This document shows positions 37,728 to 46,836 of a DNA stretch of 64,000 bases, piece after piece. The DNA is from Pseudomonadales bacterium. GTDB lineage: Bacteria; Pseudomonadota; Gammaproteobacteria; Pseudomonadales; Pseudohongiellaceae. Position 1 is the stretch's first letter; each line of letters opens with the position of its first letter. A model generated the notes under the pieces. It was not told the DNA's origin, did no database searches, and saw nothing but the letters and a program-made list of their open reading frames with translations. The position numbers and the translations under genes are program-made. The stretch is taken from contig JACKOH010000002.1 of the NCBI GenBank assembly GCA_024234395.1, forward strand, positions 1 to 64,000, in the 5' to 3' direction.

Positions 37728-38777
37728 TTACTGAACTAACTGCTCCTCCAGTCGCAACTGCGCTGCCCGGGCGCAGGATTGCATCACCTGGAAATAGCGC
37801 TGTACCGACTCAGGTCCCACTTCGTATGGATGGGGACCGTCTCCCCTGCCCGCCAGCATCCGGTTGCGATTGACCGCGTTATCGAATTCAGAATGGTTGG
37901 AGAGCAGTGCCGAGGCATTGACTGCGGCTGCCTGCTCGGCAATGTGCCGCTGAGAATCGATATAGATCTGAAAATTCCCGATCCCGGGGTCAGGCGTATT
38001 GTTTACAAAATTGAAAGCAGTGCCGCCGGAATAGGCGACATTGACCGGACGCCCGTTATCATAGGCGGTGAAAGTGTAGGAGAGTGTCCCCGGCGTATGC
38101 CCCGGGGTATCCCACAGCGTGACTGTTGTATCCCCCAGGGTAATTTCCATGCCATCGTAAGCTGTGATACCGAGACCATTCTGGCGGGTCGGTGACATGG
38201 TGGCATAGCGATTGGGGTAACGCTCCACCAGTTCCCAGTCTGCCGCTCCCATCACCACCTGGGCGTTGAAGCGCTCCTGCAGCATCTGGGCGCCACCGAT
38301 ATGGTCGCCATGGGCATGGGAGATGATGACGTAACGAATGTCTTCCGGATTGAGCCCCAGTTTCTCGAGGCCGCCGATGATCAGTTCACGGGAATTATAC
38401 GGGTAGATCGTATCGATGATGATAATACCCTCGCTGGTGGTCAGCGCCCATGAGGAATGCCGGCTGCCTCCGACAAAGTAAAGATTGTCGAATACCTTGG
38501 CCGGTTCCGCATACCAGTCCTCGCGGGGAGGAATGAGACTTTCGTCGGCCACGTAACGTGGCAGGTTGTCGCTGGTATTCTCACCGCCGCTGGCTGGCAA
38601 CAGACAGATGCGGCTGAGGGTTCCCAGCCATTCTGTGCCGGCCGCCTGCTTGGCGATCCGAAGCGCCGCTTCGATTTCGGCGTCGAAATCACGGGCAGGC
38701 TGGGCACTGGCCACGGGCAGCAACGTGCCTGCTACAAGCAGGGTCAAAAATGATAAAGCGTATCGATGCAAATTCAT
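37728..38777 (-). CDS. Secreted metallo-beta-lactamase-fold hydrolase (B3-like)
   Basis: A 349-residue protein with a signal peptide (FLTLLVAGTLLPVASAQ). The zinc motif ISHAHGDHIGGAQM (His154, His156, Asp158, His159 by count) and TPGHTPGTLSY, then LLSNHSEFDNA, match the layout of subclass B3 enzymes and their relatives. It could hydrolyse beta-lactams or other cyclic substrates; sequence alone does not tell. Ribosome site GGAGAGAGTCTTC precedes the ATG, and five copies of a 7-base A-rich unit lie just upstream, which may affect expression. Confidence 0.85.
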   Translation of the reverse strand: MNLHRYALSFLTLLVAGTLLPVASAQPARDFDAEIEAALRIAKQAAGTEWLGTLSRICLLPASGGENTSDNLPRYVADESLIPPREDWYAEPAKVFDNLYFVGGSRHSSWALTTSEGIIIIDTIYPYNSRELIIGGLEKLGLNPEDIRYVIISHAHGDHIGGAQMLQERFNAQVVMGAADWELVERYPNRYATMSPTRQNGLGITAYDGMEITLGDTTVTLWDTPGHTPGTLSYTFTAYDNGRPVNVAYSGGTAFNFVNNTPDPGIGNFQIYIDSQRHIAEQAAAVNASALLSNHSEFDNAVNRNRMLAGRGDGPHPYEVGPESVQRYFQVMQSCARAAQLRLEEQLVQ

Positions 38778-38796
38778 GAAGACTCTCTCCTTTTCT

Positions 38797-38831
38797 ATTT
38801 TTTATTTTTTATTTTTTATTTTTTATTTTTT
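38797..38831 (-). repeat. Heptanucleotide repeat (ATTTTTT)5 in the 5' leader of the B3-like gene
   Basis: Five perfect ATTTTTT units (AAAAAAT on the coding strand) lie 20-54 bases upstream of the ATG, just before the ribosome site. Such tracts can gain or lose units by slipped-strand mispairing. The remainder of 38832-39004 is T-rich and non-coding. Confidence 0.85.
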
Positions 38832-39004
38832 GCTATTTAAATTCTGCTTTCTATTTTCTGATTTCCATTTTCACTATTTTCACAGGGTAATCATTCGTCG
38901 TTCTCACACGTACTGCTGCTCACTGACTTCAGCTTCTGGTGGGCGCTGCCAATGTAGCCGTCATTTCAGTTCAGAAATAAGGCACTGAATGGCTTTGCTT
39001 TAAA

Positions 39005-40108
39005 TTAATCGGGCATAGTCAAAAAGGTTCTGATTGTGGAATTGATAAATCGATTGGCTACGGGATCGGCCCCGGCGGCGCCCGGATGTCCCCAGACTGT
39101 TTCTATAGGCTGCAGTGAAAAGTCACGAATAAAACGACTTTCATTTCTCAGATCGGTCACTCGAAAATAGAGATCTGAAGAAGCGGGCATCAACAATACC
39201 CGGGTTCGAATCGAGCGAAGGGTGTTTTCCAGATTGCCGTCCTGACCCGGGGTCTCTGCTATATTGTGATTCTGCCAGGTAACGGCCTGGGACAATAAGT
39301 CATTGGCGTCATTACCGAGGAAACTTTCTTCGCGACGGCGGATCGCCTCCTCGAGTGTCAGGCCCTGGCTCAGGTAAGTCTCACGACGCCACCATTCGGG
39401 GGAATAGATCCAGGCTGCCCAATGGGCACCAAGCGCCCGGATTCCCTTTTCGGGCGCAACCGTGTATTCACCATTCTGCCACGCAGCATCCGCCTTTATG
39501 GCGGCCTTGGCGCCTTCAAGACGCACGATTCCGAAAGGATATTCACGGGCGTTACCACTCAGCACGACTACACCGTCCATGTAATCCGGATAGCTGACCG
39601 CCCACTGATAAGCCTGCTGGCCACCCATGGAGAATCCGACTACCGCGAGCAGATGGGGAATCCCGAGCTGCTCGGTAAGCAGGCGATACGCGGCATTCAC
39701 ATTGTCGCGAATTGCGATCTCGGGAAATCGGGGTCCGTCCTGGGGCGGAGGTGTATTGCTGGGCGAGGAGGACCAGCCATTGGCGAACATGTTGGTCCGG
39801 ATTACGAAATATTCTGCTGGATCCAGTGCCGCTCCTTCCCGAACCAGAAAGCCCAATTCGCTGTTATTGGAAGCAGAGTAGGATGAGGGGACCAGTATCG
39901 CGTTTGATTTTTCTTCGTTTAATACACCATCGGTTGTGTAGGCGATCTTCGCGTTTCGCAAAACCTCTCCACTATCGAGCGTGAAGTTACCCAGCGCGAA
40001 CATCTCGGGGACCCTCTGCCCATAGACTGCCTCAATCGGCCAGCCGATCAGTAAGGCAGTAATCAGAACGAGTTGCGTGAAGGTTTCATTCTTTCTGACA
40101 GCCATCAT
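39005..40108 (-). CDS. MetX-like alpha/beta hydrolase, exported
   Basis: About 367 residues from ATG 40108 (AGGAG 6 bases upstream). A signal peptide (LVLITALLIGWPIEAVYG) is followed by an alpha/beta hydrolase of the homoserine acetyltransferase group: the nucleophile elbow is GFSMGGQQAYQWA, and the Asp and His occur in PASSDLYFRVTD and WGHPGAAGADP. True MetX is cytoplasmic and acetylates homoserine; this exported homologue probably acts on another ester or acyl substrate. It reads in the same direction as the B3-like gene 227 bases downstream. Confidence 0.85.
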   Translation of the reverse strand: MMAVRKNETFTQLVLITALLIGWPIEAVYGQRVPEMFALGNFTLDSGEVLRNAKIAYTTDGVLNEEKSNAILVPSSYSASNNSELGFLVREGAALDPAEYFVIRTNMFANGWSSSPSNTPPPQDGPRFPEIAIRDNVNAAYRLLTEQLGIPHLLAVVGFSMGGQQAYQWAVSYPDYMDGVVVLSGNAREYPFGIVRLEGAKAAIKADAAWQNGEYTVAPEKGIRALGAHWAAWIYSPEWWRRETYLSQGLTLEEAIRRREESFLGNDANDLLSQAVTWQNHNIAETPGQDGNLENTLRSIRTRVLLMPASSDLYFRVTDLRNESRFIRDFSLQPIETVWGHPGAAGADPVANRFINSTIRTFLTMPD

Positions 40109-40219
40109 AGTGCTCCTGTAAACTGGCAAATGCCATAAGGATTCCGGCACCTGCAAGGATCTAATCCGATCCTTTGGTCTTTAACCTTTCTTCTGATTCA
40201 ACAAAGCGGTTACCGGACC

Positions 40220-40732
40220 TTAATCCAATTCATTACCTGATCGGGAATTAACCAAGTCACAAAGCGAATCAACTCTCTCCACGAAAACCGGCGGATACTC
40301 AGGTCGCGAAGTTGTCCACCATTGCTGTACACCAGGCAATTCCAGATAGGGCCGCAGAAAATTTTCAGTCATTTCCCACATATCGTTGGTTACCGCCTGG
40401 TCATTCAGATTACGAAAAAACGTATTTGCAAAGGCCCAGAAAAAATCGCGGAAAAGCTCGTCCGCCTGTGTCCTTTCGTCGTCCTGCAGTTCCTGGTAGT
40501 TTTCCTTACCCTTCCGCCAGACCGACGCGACCTGGGGACTTTGAATAATACTATGCCGAAACCGGGTAAAGTCTGCGGCTGATGAGTTATGCGCCTCCAG
40601 TTGCAGAGCCTTGGCCTGTTCCGCAACCTGTTTGGTATTCTGCCTGATCTGAATGGCAAGATAGGCCAATGACACTACCACGGCAATTGCGCCGACCAGT
40701 TCACCGATTGCTGCTATTGCTTCCCAGTTCAT
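40220..40732 (-). CDS. Small single-pass membrane protein, family C
   Basis: A 170-residue protein starting MNWEAIAAIGELVGAIAVVV, with one membrane helix (ELVGAIAVVVSLAYLAIQI) and a helical QIRQNTKQVAEQAKALQ coiled region, then a soluble domain with FRDFFWAFANTFF and CDLVNS. The start matches a widespread group of marine bacterial proteins with the pattern WEAIxAIGExVGAIAVVxSL. Function is unknown. It belongs in layout with the other small membrane proteins of this window. Confidence 0.7.
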   Translation of the reverse strand: MNWEAIAAIGELVGAIAVVVSLAYLAIQIRQNTKQVAEQAKALQLEAHNSSAADFTRFRHSIIQSPQVASVWRKGKENYQELQDDERTQADELFRDFFWAFANTFFRNLNDQAVTNDMWEMTENFLRPYLELPGVQQWWTTSRPEYPPVFVERVDSLCDLVNSRSGNELD

Positions 40733-40850
40733 TTATTTTCTCTGGCGGTAGGTATCGGCTCACTACAGAGGCTCACCCTGTTTCGTTGAGTTCAGTTGAC
40801 ACACTATTCTTATCTAAGGCAGCGTTATCCAACGCCGGTGTTCATGTGTG

Positions 40851-41483
40851 CTAGTTGAGATAGGTCTCGTTTCCAAAGTCCGGGCAGGCCTCGACCAACT
40901 CCGGGGCCTGCAAGTCCTTACGACTATCCGCAAGCCAGCAATCATCAAATATTGAGCAGTAACAGAAGGTAAGCGTCGCTCGCGGATTACCGACGGCACC
41001 GACAAGCTTTCGTGCCAGATCAGCATCCTCCGTATTGAATATGATCACTGTCTCGTCGGGGCGCAGGACGCGATCACTGATAAAATTTCGATTGATCGCG
41101 GCTCCGGTATCACCATCCACACTGGCAACCAACTCAGACCAGTTTCTTGTGACGTTGCCATCAATGCTGATGCGGACATCCTGCATCTTTGCCGGACCGA
41201 CTCCGGCGTTCGCAAAGCCCAGGGAAAATCCTGCCGTGTCGCCGGTATCGTAATTCTCAACAATAAGTTGCACAAACGGCCAAACAGCTGCCGCAGTCTG
41301 CTGGCGAACAGCGACAGATTCAGTGAGCGCCGCATAAAGAGCAAGAACAGCTATTAAGACACCGACTACCGAGAGGATCGTTTGCCAGAAGGTCAGACGG
41401 ATGATGTGATTTTCGGCGCGCAACAGGGAGTTTGTCGCAGCGGAGTCAACATCGCTCGAAGTTCTTTCATTATCACCAGTCAT
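40851..41483 (-). CDS. Small single-pass membrane protein, family D
   Basis: A 210-residue protein with an N-terminal cytoplasmic tail, one membrane helix near residues 32-52 (FWQTILSVVGVLIAVLALYA) and a C-terminal beta-rich domain (AGFSLGFANAGVGPAKMQDV, DETVIIFNTEDADLARKL, TLTFCYCSIFDDCW). The domain reads like a receptor-like or sensing module, with several cysteines. No enzyme motif is seen. It sits 118 bases upstream of the family C gene and reads the same way. Confidence 0.65.
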   Translation of the reverse strand: MTGDNERTSSDVDSAATNSLLRAENHIIRLTFWQTILSVVGVLIAVLALYAALTESVAVRQQTAAAVWPFVQLIVENYDTGDTAGFSLGFANAGVGPAKMQDVRISIDGNVTRNWSELVASVDGDTGAAINRNFISDRVLRPDETVIIFNTEDADLARKLVGAVGNPRATLTFCYCSIFDDCWLADSRKDLQAPELVEACPDFGNETYLN

Positions 41484-41545
41484 GCATCGACTCTCTTTTT
41501 CCTTTCAGTCGCAGGTTACCGTTGGAGTTTATCATTGTAAGCGAG

Positions 41546-41654
41546 CAACAGCTTCGGGTCTAAAGCGGTCTTTTTGCCCCGGAATTAAACAAACCGTTAA
41601 AGTGACGGGATCTCATTTCTGACAGTTTCCGCTCCACTCTGATAGCGGACGTTA
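41546..41654 (-). repeat. Dispersed intergenic repeat, copy B (109 bp)
   Basis: Read on the minus strand it begins TAACGTCCGCT, then AGCGGAAACTGTCA, ATCCCG and GGGCAAAAAGACCG, ending AAGCTGTTG; the same blocks occur in copy A at 24593-24702. The adjacent 41484-41860 has no gene. An internal CCGCT/AGCGG pair may fold. Confidence 0.65.
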
Positions 41655-41860
41655 CAAAAGTTCCAAAACGTACGAAATTCGTGGGATAGCTCCAAAGGCG
41701 CCTATCGACCCTTACCGGAAGATTGGGATTACGGGCTTTTCCGCTCATTTTCCCGTATATGTATTGTGGAATTCTCTCCCTTTCAGTGGGATACTGCTTT
41801 GAAACGGTATCGAAAGCGGTCTACTCTTTGTATTGACCAACACCTGCTCAGAGCACCCCG

Positions 41861-42102
41861 ATGAGCCCAACAGTGTTTAGAGAAGCCGGATATCGATTTT
41901 TCATTTTTTCTCGCGAGAAGAGGAAAGACGGCACGTGCATGTTCTGGGCCCTGATGGTGAAGCAAAGTTCTGGCTAGAACCAGAAATTGAACTCGCTAAG
42001 AATCATCAGCTGTCTGACATTCAATTGTCCAAGGTTAAAAAGATTGTAGAGGATCATAGAGATGAGCTCATCAGCGCATGGGATTCCTACTTCAGAAACT
42101 GA
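41861..42102 (+). pseudogene. DUF4160 gene broken by a frameshift
   Basis: From ATG 41861 one frame encodes MSPTVFREAGYRFFIFSRE, the DUF4160 N-terminus, and a frame two bases away then encodes HVHVLGPDGEAKFWLEPEIE through DHRDELISAWDSYFRN, ending at TGA 42102. The switch falls within 41915-41931 in a GAGAAGAGG tract, equal to a 2-base insertion or a 1-base deletion. The joined protein has the normal family length of about 80. DUF4160 genes usually precede DUF2442 genes, as here, and the two overlap by 41 bases. The pair has toxin-antitoxin-like organisation, but the function is not firmly known. Confidence 0.85.
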
Positions 42103-42325
42103 AGTCACAAATGTTTCGCCTCATGGCTTGTGGTTGCTTAGTCATGGAAAAGAATTATTTCTATCTTACGATGATTTTCCGTGGTTCAAGGATGCGCCCA
42201 TAGGCAAGGTAATGAATGTCGAGGAAGTCTCTCCCGGACATTTCTATTGGCCAGAGCTAGATGTAGACTTGGGGCTAAAAACAATAGAGGAGCCCGGAAA
42301 ATATCCCCTGAAAGCGAGTCAATGA
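42062..42325 (+). CDS. DUF2442 domain protein
   Basis: An 87-residue protein starting MSSSAHGIPTSETEVTNVSP, with HGLWLLSHGKELFLSYDDFP, KDAPIGKVMNVEEVSPGHFYW and LDVDLGLKTIEEPGKYPL. This is the usual DUF2442 core. It begins 41 bases before the end of the upstream DUF4160 frame, so the two were probably translated together. The DUF4160 gene is now frameshifted while this frame is intact, leaving DUF2442 as a likely orphan partner. Confidence 0.88.
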   Translation: MSSSAHGIPTSETEVTNVSPHGLWLLSHGKELFLSYDDFPWFKDAPIGKVMNVEEVSPGHFYWPELDVDLGLKTIEEPGKYPLKASQ

Positions 42326-42568
42326 CCGCTCCTTGCCGATTGTGAACGAGTGGAATGCTGGAAATCTAGACGATTCAGCATAGTGAATAATCCCGGGAAT
42401 TTCCAGAATGTCAGTAGTCTTCGGTGGGAGTTTCACTGCACTCTGGTTTCTTTTTGCTGGGCACAAATTGAACAATAACTAGTCTATATTATTTGAGTTA
42501 CGCTCAGCTGAGTGCAGAGGTCCCGTTGCTCATGGTCGAATTCCGCCGCTTCAATGGAGTACATCCGG

Positions 42569-42865
42569 ATGTACAAAGTTTTAGTCATACTAAAGGTGAC
42601 CAATTTTGATGCCCTTGAGGAATTTGAATCAAAAGCGTCAGAATTGATGTCCAGATATAACGGAAAGATAGTCAAAGCATTTGAAACACATAGAAACTGC
42701 GATGGATCAGGTGAAGAGATTCACTTGATCGAATTTCAGGATGAAAATTGTTTCAAGGACTACCGCAGTGATTATTGGCATACAGAGAACAAAAAGCTGA
42801 GAGATATGGCAATCTCTGAAACAGAAATTATTCTCAATCCAACAGAGAAGGCATACCCCCGATGA
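42569..42865 (+). CDS. Small DUF1330-like (dimeric alpha/beta barrel) protein
   Basis: About 98 residues from ATG 42569, starting MYKVLVILKVTNFDALEEFE. The YKVLVIL strand, FESKASELMSRYNGKIVKAFE helix and EEIHLIEFQDENCFKDYRSD strand-helix fit the DUF1330/EthD-like dimeric alpha/beta-barrel group. An in-frame ATG at 42554 is possible; GGAG lies 11 bases before the chosen start. Catalytic residues are not obvious. It is AT-rich, like its neighbours. Function is unknown. Confidence 0.7.
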   Translation: MYKVLVILKVTNFDALEEFESKASELMSRYNGKIVKAFETHRNCDGSGEEIHLIEFQDENCFKDYRSDYWHTENKKLRDMAISETEIILNPTEKAYPR

Positions 42866-42955
42866 TAATTGTCCACTCCAGGTCAAGCACGGTGTTAATA
42901 ATCAAATTGATCAGTTAACAGGAAAAGATACCTCCCAGTGCCAGGAGCTTGCCTA

Positions 42956-43411
42956 ATGAAGAATCGACTTTTTGGAATTGAAATCCTTCGATGCCTATTT
43001 TTGCTTCTTTTATTTCAGTTCGCACCTGTTCTAAGTGCACAGGAAGGGCCAATTGTGGTCAATCTTCCTGATGTTAAGTGGGGGCCACCAGGTGGAGGTA
43101 ACGGTGTACCGCTTGGCACCCAGACTGCTCAGCAGAGAATTGATTCAGATTCTGGTGGTGTTACTTACTATGCCCGATTTCCCGCCGGCACACACTTTGA
43201 CCTTCACTGGCACACCCACGATGAATTTGTCACTGTGATATCCGGAAAGACAGCTCTCCGGATAGGGGAAGAAACCTATCAACTGGAAGCCGGAGCATAT
43301 GTTTCCATACCAGGCGGCATGATCCACTCCTGGGACATGCCGGAATCCGACGAAGTGATCATTCTGGTCAGCAGAGCCGGGCCCGCCGATCGCTATTATG
43401 TTGACGAATAA
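42956..43411 (+). CDS. Exported cupin-domain protein
   Basis: About 151 residues. The start at 42956 has AGGAG 11 bases upstream. A signal peptide (CLFLLLLFQFAPVLSAQ) precedes a single cupin-2 domain with metal-binding histidines in FDLHWHTHDEFVTVISG and GGMIHSWDMP. Single-domain cupins of this type bind a metal and may be dioxygenases, isomerases or binding proteins; the substrate is not deducible. It is the last clear enzyme of the AT-rich accessory stretch. Confidence 0.82.
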   Translation: MKNRLFGIEILRCLFLLLLFQFAPVLSAQEGPIVVNLPDVKWGPPGGGNGVPLGTQTAQQRIDSDSGGVTYYARFPAGTHFDLHWHTHDEFVTVISGKTALRIGEETYQLEAGAYVSIPGGMIHSWDMPESDEVIILVSRAGPADRYYVDE

Positions 43412-43508
43412 TCAGCAAGATTAACAAGAATACAATAATTCATTTTGTTAATCTTGATGGAAAGTTTAGTTCTGGCCGTAGAATAATCAAAAGAATAAGA
43501 AGAATTGT

Positions 43509-43982
43509 ATGAACCTGGACAATCTTAACAAGTGGCTCACTCTGATCGCGAATCTTGGTGTCATTGCAGGCTTATTTGTGCTCATTTCGGAGATCCGATA
43601 CGCGGTTGAGACTACCCAATTTCAAACCTATCAATCGCGCATTGACTCGCAAATTGAGCGAAACGCGGAGTTTGCGCTTTCCAGGGAACTGGCAGATATC
43701 TATCAGAAAGTCGACACCCAGGGATTGGACTCGCTTGTTGGTTCTGAGTACAGGCGATACCTGTCCTGGGAGGCCAGCAAGCTGCAGCGCTTTCAGGGCA
43801 CTTATGCTGCCTGGAAGCGGGGATTCCTATCCGACGACGAAAACACGGAGTCGTTGAACGCCGCAGCCCGGGAATATCAACGAAGGTGGGCACCAATGGA
43901 ATTAAATATCGTAAATACCGAATTTCTGGAGGCGATCCTGAAAGTTTCAGACCCGCCCCCCCCCGTATTGATCGATCGATGA
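43509..43982 (+). CDS. Small single-pass membrane protein, family A
   Basis: A 157-residue protein starting MNLDNLNKWLTLIANLGVIA, with membrane helix LANLGVIAGLFVLISEI in the first 30 residues and a helical soluble domain (RRYLSWEASKLQRFQGTYAA, YQRRWAPMELNIVNTEFLEA). The start is close to the proteins at 21141 and 21773. It ends with a PPPPVLIDR tail. Function is unknown; as a third family A member 22 kb from the others, it supports a real, dispersed family. Confidence 0.68.
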   Translation: MNLDNLNKWLTLIANLGVIAGLFVLISEIRYAVETTQFQTYQSRIDSQIERNAEFALSRELADIYQKVDTQGLDSLVGSEYRRYLSWEASKLQRFQGTYAAWKRGFLSDDENTESLNAAAREYQRRWAPMELNIVNTEFLEAILKVSDPPPPVLIDR

Positions 43983-44094
43983 CAAAAGAACCGCTACCAT
44001 CGCGCGAGCCCGCTGATCTTGGTGTTAAAGTTTAATGCGGATGACTCATCCTTATCGGGCTTTACAGCGCAAAAACTGAGATCTCATTCTTCTA

Positions 44095-46812
44095 ATGTGT
44101 AACGCGTCTCCAGGAGAGGTTTACAGGCAATTGCGCTTACTGATACTGATTACCGCATACAGTTGTTTAACTCTCCTGGCCGGCTGTAACCGGGAAGCCG
44201 CTCCCATTGCATCGAGGGAACCTGGTAACAATCAGGATATTGGAAAATTCGCGCGCCCGGCTCTCGAGCAGCTCAGTCAGTCGGAAGCTCTGGCTCGAAG
44301 AAATCGGGTTTCCCGTTTAACCTATGACCTGAATATTGATCTCGTCAGCCTCCCGGATTCCTACCAGGGCGCTGCGACACTGCGTTTCGATCTGAGTGAT
44401 AACGATACGCCACTGGATATTGATTTCAGTGGGGGTAACGTGTCAGGCATTAGCGCCAATGGTCGGAACATTGATGTCAATTACAATGGCTACTATATTC
44501 TGATTCCCGCCGACGCGTTGGCGGTCGGCGGCAACGAGCTAAGCATCAGTTATTCCCACCCCTATGATCAGAATGGAACGGGGCTTCATCGATTCGTCGA
44601 TCCCGAAGATGGAAAAACCTACCTCTATTCCAATTTCTGGCCCTATTACGCCAACCGGGTATTCCCCGGATTTGACCAGCCCAACCTGAAAGCCCGGTAC
44701 CGATTGTCAGTTCGGGCACCGGGCGACTGGACGGTGGTCTCGGCAACCCCGGAAGTTGAAGTGACCACAGAGGGCGCAGACCGGATCTGGCAGTTTTCGC
44801 AGTCCGAAATACTCCCCACCTACGTGTTCTCTCTCCATGCCGGGCCGTACCATATCTGGCAGGACATGGCGGGCGAGATTCCGATCCGGCTCCTGGCCCG
44901 GGAATCGCTCAGTTCCTATGTTCCTGCCGAGCAATGGCTGGCAACCACGAAGGCCGGTATCGAGCACTATGAAAACTACTTTGAGATACCCTTCCCGTTT
45001 GAGAAATATGACCAGCTTATCGTGCCTGAGCATCCATTCGGGGCGATGGAGAATGTGGCTGCCGTAACGTTCACAGAGCGGCTGATCGACCGGGGTTCCT
45101 CCAATCGGCTAAGGGATCAGAACCGCGCGGAAACCATCCTGCATGAGATGGCGCATATGTGGTTTGGCGATCTGGTCACTTTCGATTGGTGGAACGGGTT
45201 CTGGCTGAACGAGAGCTTTGCCACACTGATGGCCTCCATCGCGGTTTCCGAAGTTGCCGGGTTTTCAGATCTGTGGCACGATTTCTACCTGTCGAAGAAC
45301 CTCAATGCCATAACAGCGGACAAATCCGTCTCCACCCATCCCATCGAAGTGCCGGTACCCAGCAACGCCGATGTTTTCAACGTCTTCGACGATATTTCCT
45401 ATGACAAAGGCGCATCGGTCCTGAACCAGCTGTCTCATTTTGTTGGTGAGGAAGATTTTCGCCTGGGCGTATCCAATTATCTTAAATCGCATGCCTGGGA
45501 AAATACCGGGCTCGCAGATCTTGTTTCCGCGCTTTCCCTGCAATCCGGTATTGACCTTCAACCCTGGGCCGAGGACTGGCTGTCCCGGGCCGGAGTCAAC
45601 ACGCTGGAAGCGCGCTTCGGCTGTGAAGCTGATTCAATATCAGCATTCACTGTTCTGCAATCTGCCGATGAAGCTTATCCAACCCTACGCGATCAACGCA
45701 TTCTGTTGGGACTGTTCGCCAGGGATCAGCAGGGGCGCTTACAAAACTATGCCTCGCTTCCGGTCCGGATAAGCGGCATGGAAACGCAGGTTTCCAGCGC
45801 TATCGGACTCGATTGCCCGGACCTGGCTATACCAAATTACCAGGCCTGGGGGTATGCGGAAGTTACCTTGGACAACCTCAGCCTCGACTCCGTTACCAAT
45901 AACGAACTGCTTACAGATATCGGCGACCCTCTTCTGCGATCGATGATCTGGACCGCATTGTTCGATGCCTCAGCTAACAGGCAGATGGAAAATGCCAGGT
46001 TACTCGGCATGCTGATTCAGGATCTTCCACAAGAGGACAATGACCGGATATTGCGACAGCTGCTGAGTGAGCTGGTTACAAATCTGGACAGGCTTGAACG
46101 TCTCGGCGCAGGATTTGAGGAAGAACTCACGACCTATGGGCTGAGCGCCGAACAGCAGTTATGGGAGCTGATCTCCTCCGGCTCAGTCCCGGGAGGTCGC
46201 AGTCAAAGTACTCTCAATCTGATGTTGCAAAGCTATATTGATCTGGCGCGCAGCGATAGCGCCCTGGCGAACCTGGCCGGCCTGATGCAAGGAGACTTAC
46301 AGGCCGGTGGAGTGAATCCAGGGCAGAACCTGCGCTGGGCCATCATTCGCCGGCTGGCCGGGCGTGGCCACAGCGAGGCCAGACAATTGCTGGCAGCTGA
46401 ACAACTCGCTGACTCCTCTGGATCCGGTCGCTTATCGGCTATCGCTGTGGAAGCGGCGTTCCCCGATGCGGCAACCAAGCAATTGTGGCTGGACCGCATT
46501 CGAGAAGAAGCAGATCCCCTTCCCGCAGCTCAGTTGCGGGCAGCCATGGGCGCCCTGTTTCCGCCAGGACAGGAACCATTACAGCTGGCACTGTTACAGC
46601 AGCTGACCCAGGGATTGAGCGAGCTGGTTGCCAGCAGAGATGACTTCTATCTGCGCACTTACGGTAGCGCGCTGTTTGCCGGTATCTGCAGCGACCAGGG
46701 GCTTCAGGCAATTTCCGCTGCCATCACTGCGCTGGACGGCTCCGGGCCTGCTTTATTGCGGGCACTGCGCGAGAATGCCCAGCATGCCGAAGAATGTCTG
46801 GCGTTGAAATAA
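44095..46812 (+). CDS. M1-family zinc aminopeptidase, lipoprotein
   Basis: A 905-residue PepN-type metallopeptidase. A hydrophobic leader ends in the lipobox LLAGCNRE, so it is a lipoprotein of the cell envelope. The exopeptidase motif is FGAMENVAAV, and the zinc site is HEMAHMWFGDLVT (His350, Glu351, His354) with Glu373 in NESFA. A long alpha-helical C-terminal domain of about 300 residues follows. It removes N-terminal residues from peptides, probably to feed on imported peptides. It resembles the second M1 lipoprotein at 56838-59393. Confidence 0.93.
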   Translation: MCNASPGEVYRQLRLLILITAYSCLTLLAGCNREAAPIASREPGNNQDIGKFARPALEQLSQSEALARRNRVSRLTYDLNIDLVSLPDSYQGAATLRFDLSDNDTPLDIDFSGGNVSGISANGRNIDVNYNGYYILIPADALAVGGNELSISYSHPYDQNGTGLHRFVDPEDGKTYLYSNFWPYYANRVFPGFDQPNLKARYRLSVRAPGDWTVVSATPEVEVTTEGADRIWQFSQSEILPTYVFSLHAGPYHIWQDMAGEIPIRLLARESLSSYVPAEQWLATTKAGIEHYENYFEIPFPFEKYDQLIVPEHPFGAMENVAAVTFTERLIDRGSSNRLRDQNRAETILHEMAHMWFGDLVTFDWWNGFWLNESFATLMASIAVSEVAGFSDLWHDFYLSKNLNAITADKSVSTHPIEVPVPSNADVFNVFDDISYDKGASVLNQLSHFVGEEDFRLGVSNYLKSHAWENTGLADLVSALSLQSGIDLQPWAEDWLSRAGVNTLEARFGCEADSISAFTVLQSADEAYPTLRDQRILLGLFARDQQGRLQNYASLPVRISGMETQVSSAIGLDCPDLAIPNYQAWGYAEVTLDNLSLDSVTNNELLTDIGDPLLRSMIWTALFDASANRQMENARLLGMLIQDLPQEDNDRILRQLLSELVTNLDRLERLGAGFEEELTTYGLSAEQQLWELISSGSVPGGRSQSTLNLMLQSYIDLARSDSALANLAGLMQGDLQAGGVNPGQNLRWAIIRRLAGRGHSEARQLLAAEQLADSSGSGRLSAIAVEAAFPDAATKQLWLDRIREEADPLPAAQLRAAMGALFPPGQEPLQLALLQQLTQGLSELVASRDDFYLRTYGSALFAGICSDQGLQAISAAITALDGSGPALLRALRENAQHAEECLALK

Positions 46813-46836
46813 AGCTTAGAAAACCCAGTGGACTTG

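Noticed and set aside
19246..44000. A phage or integrative element integrated in the tRNA 3' end
   Set aside because: I found no integrase and no second copy of the tRNA 3' end by eye, so the region is accessory but not a shown integrative element.
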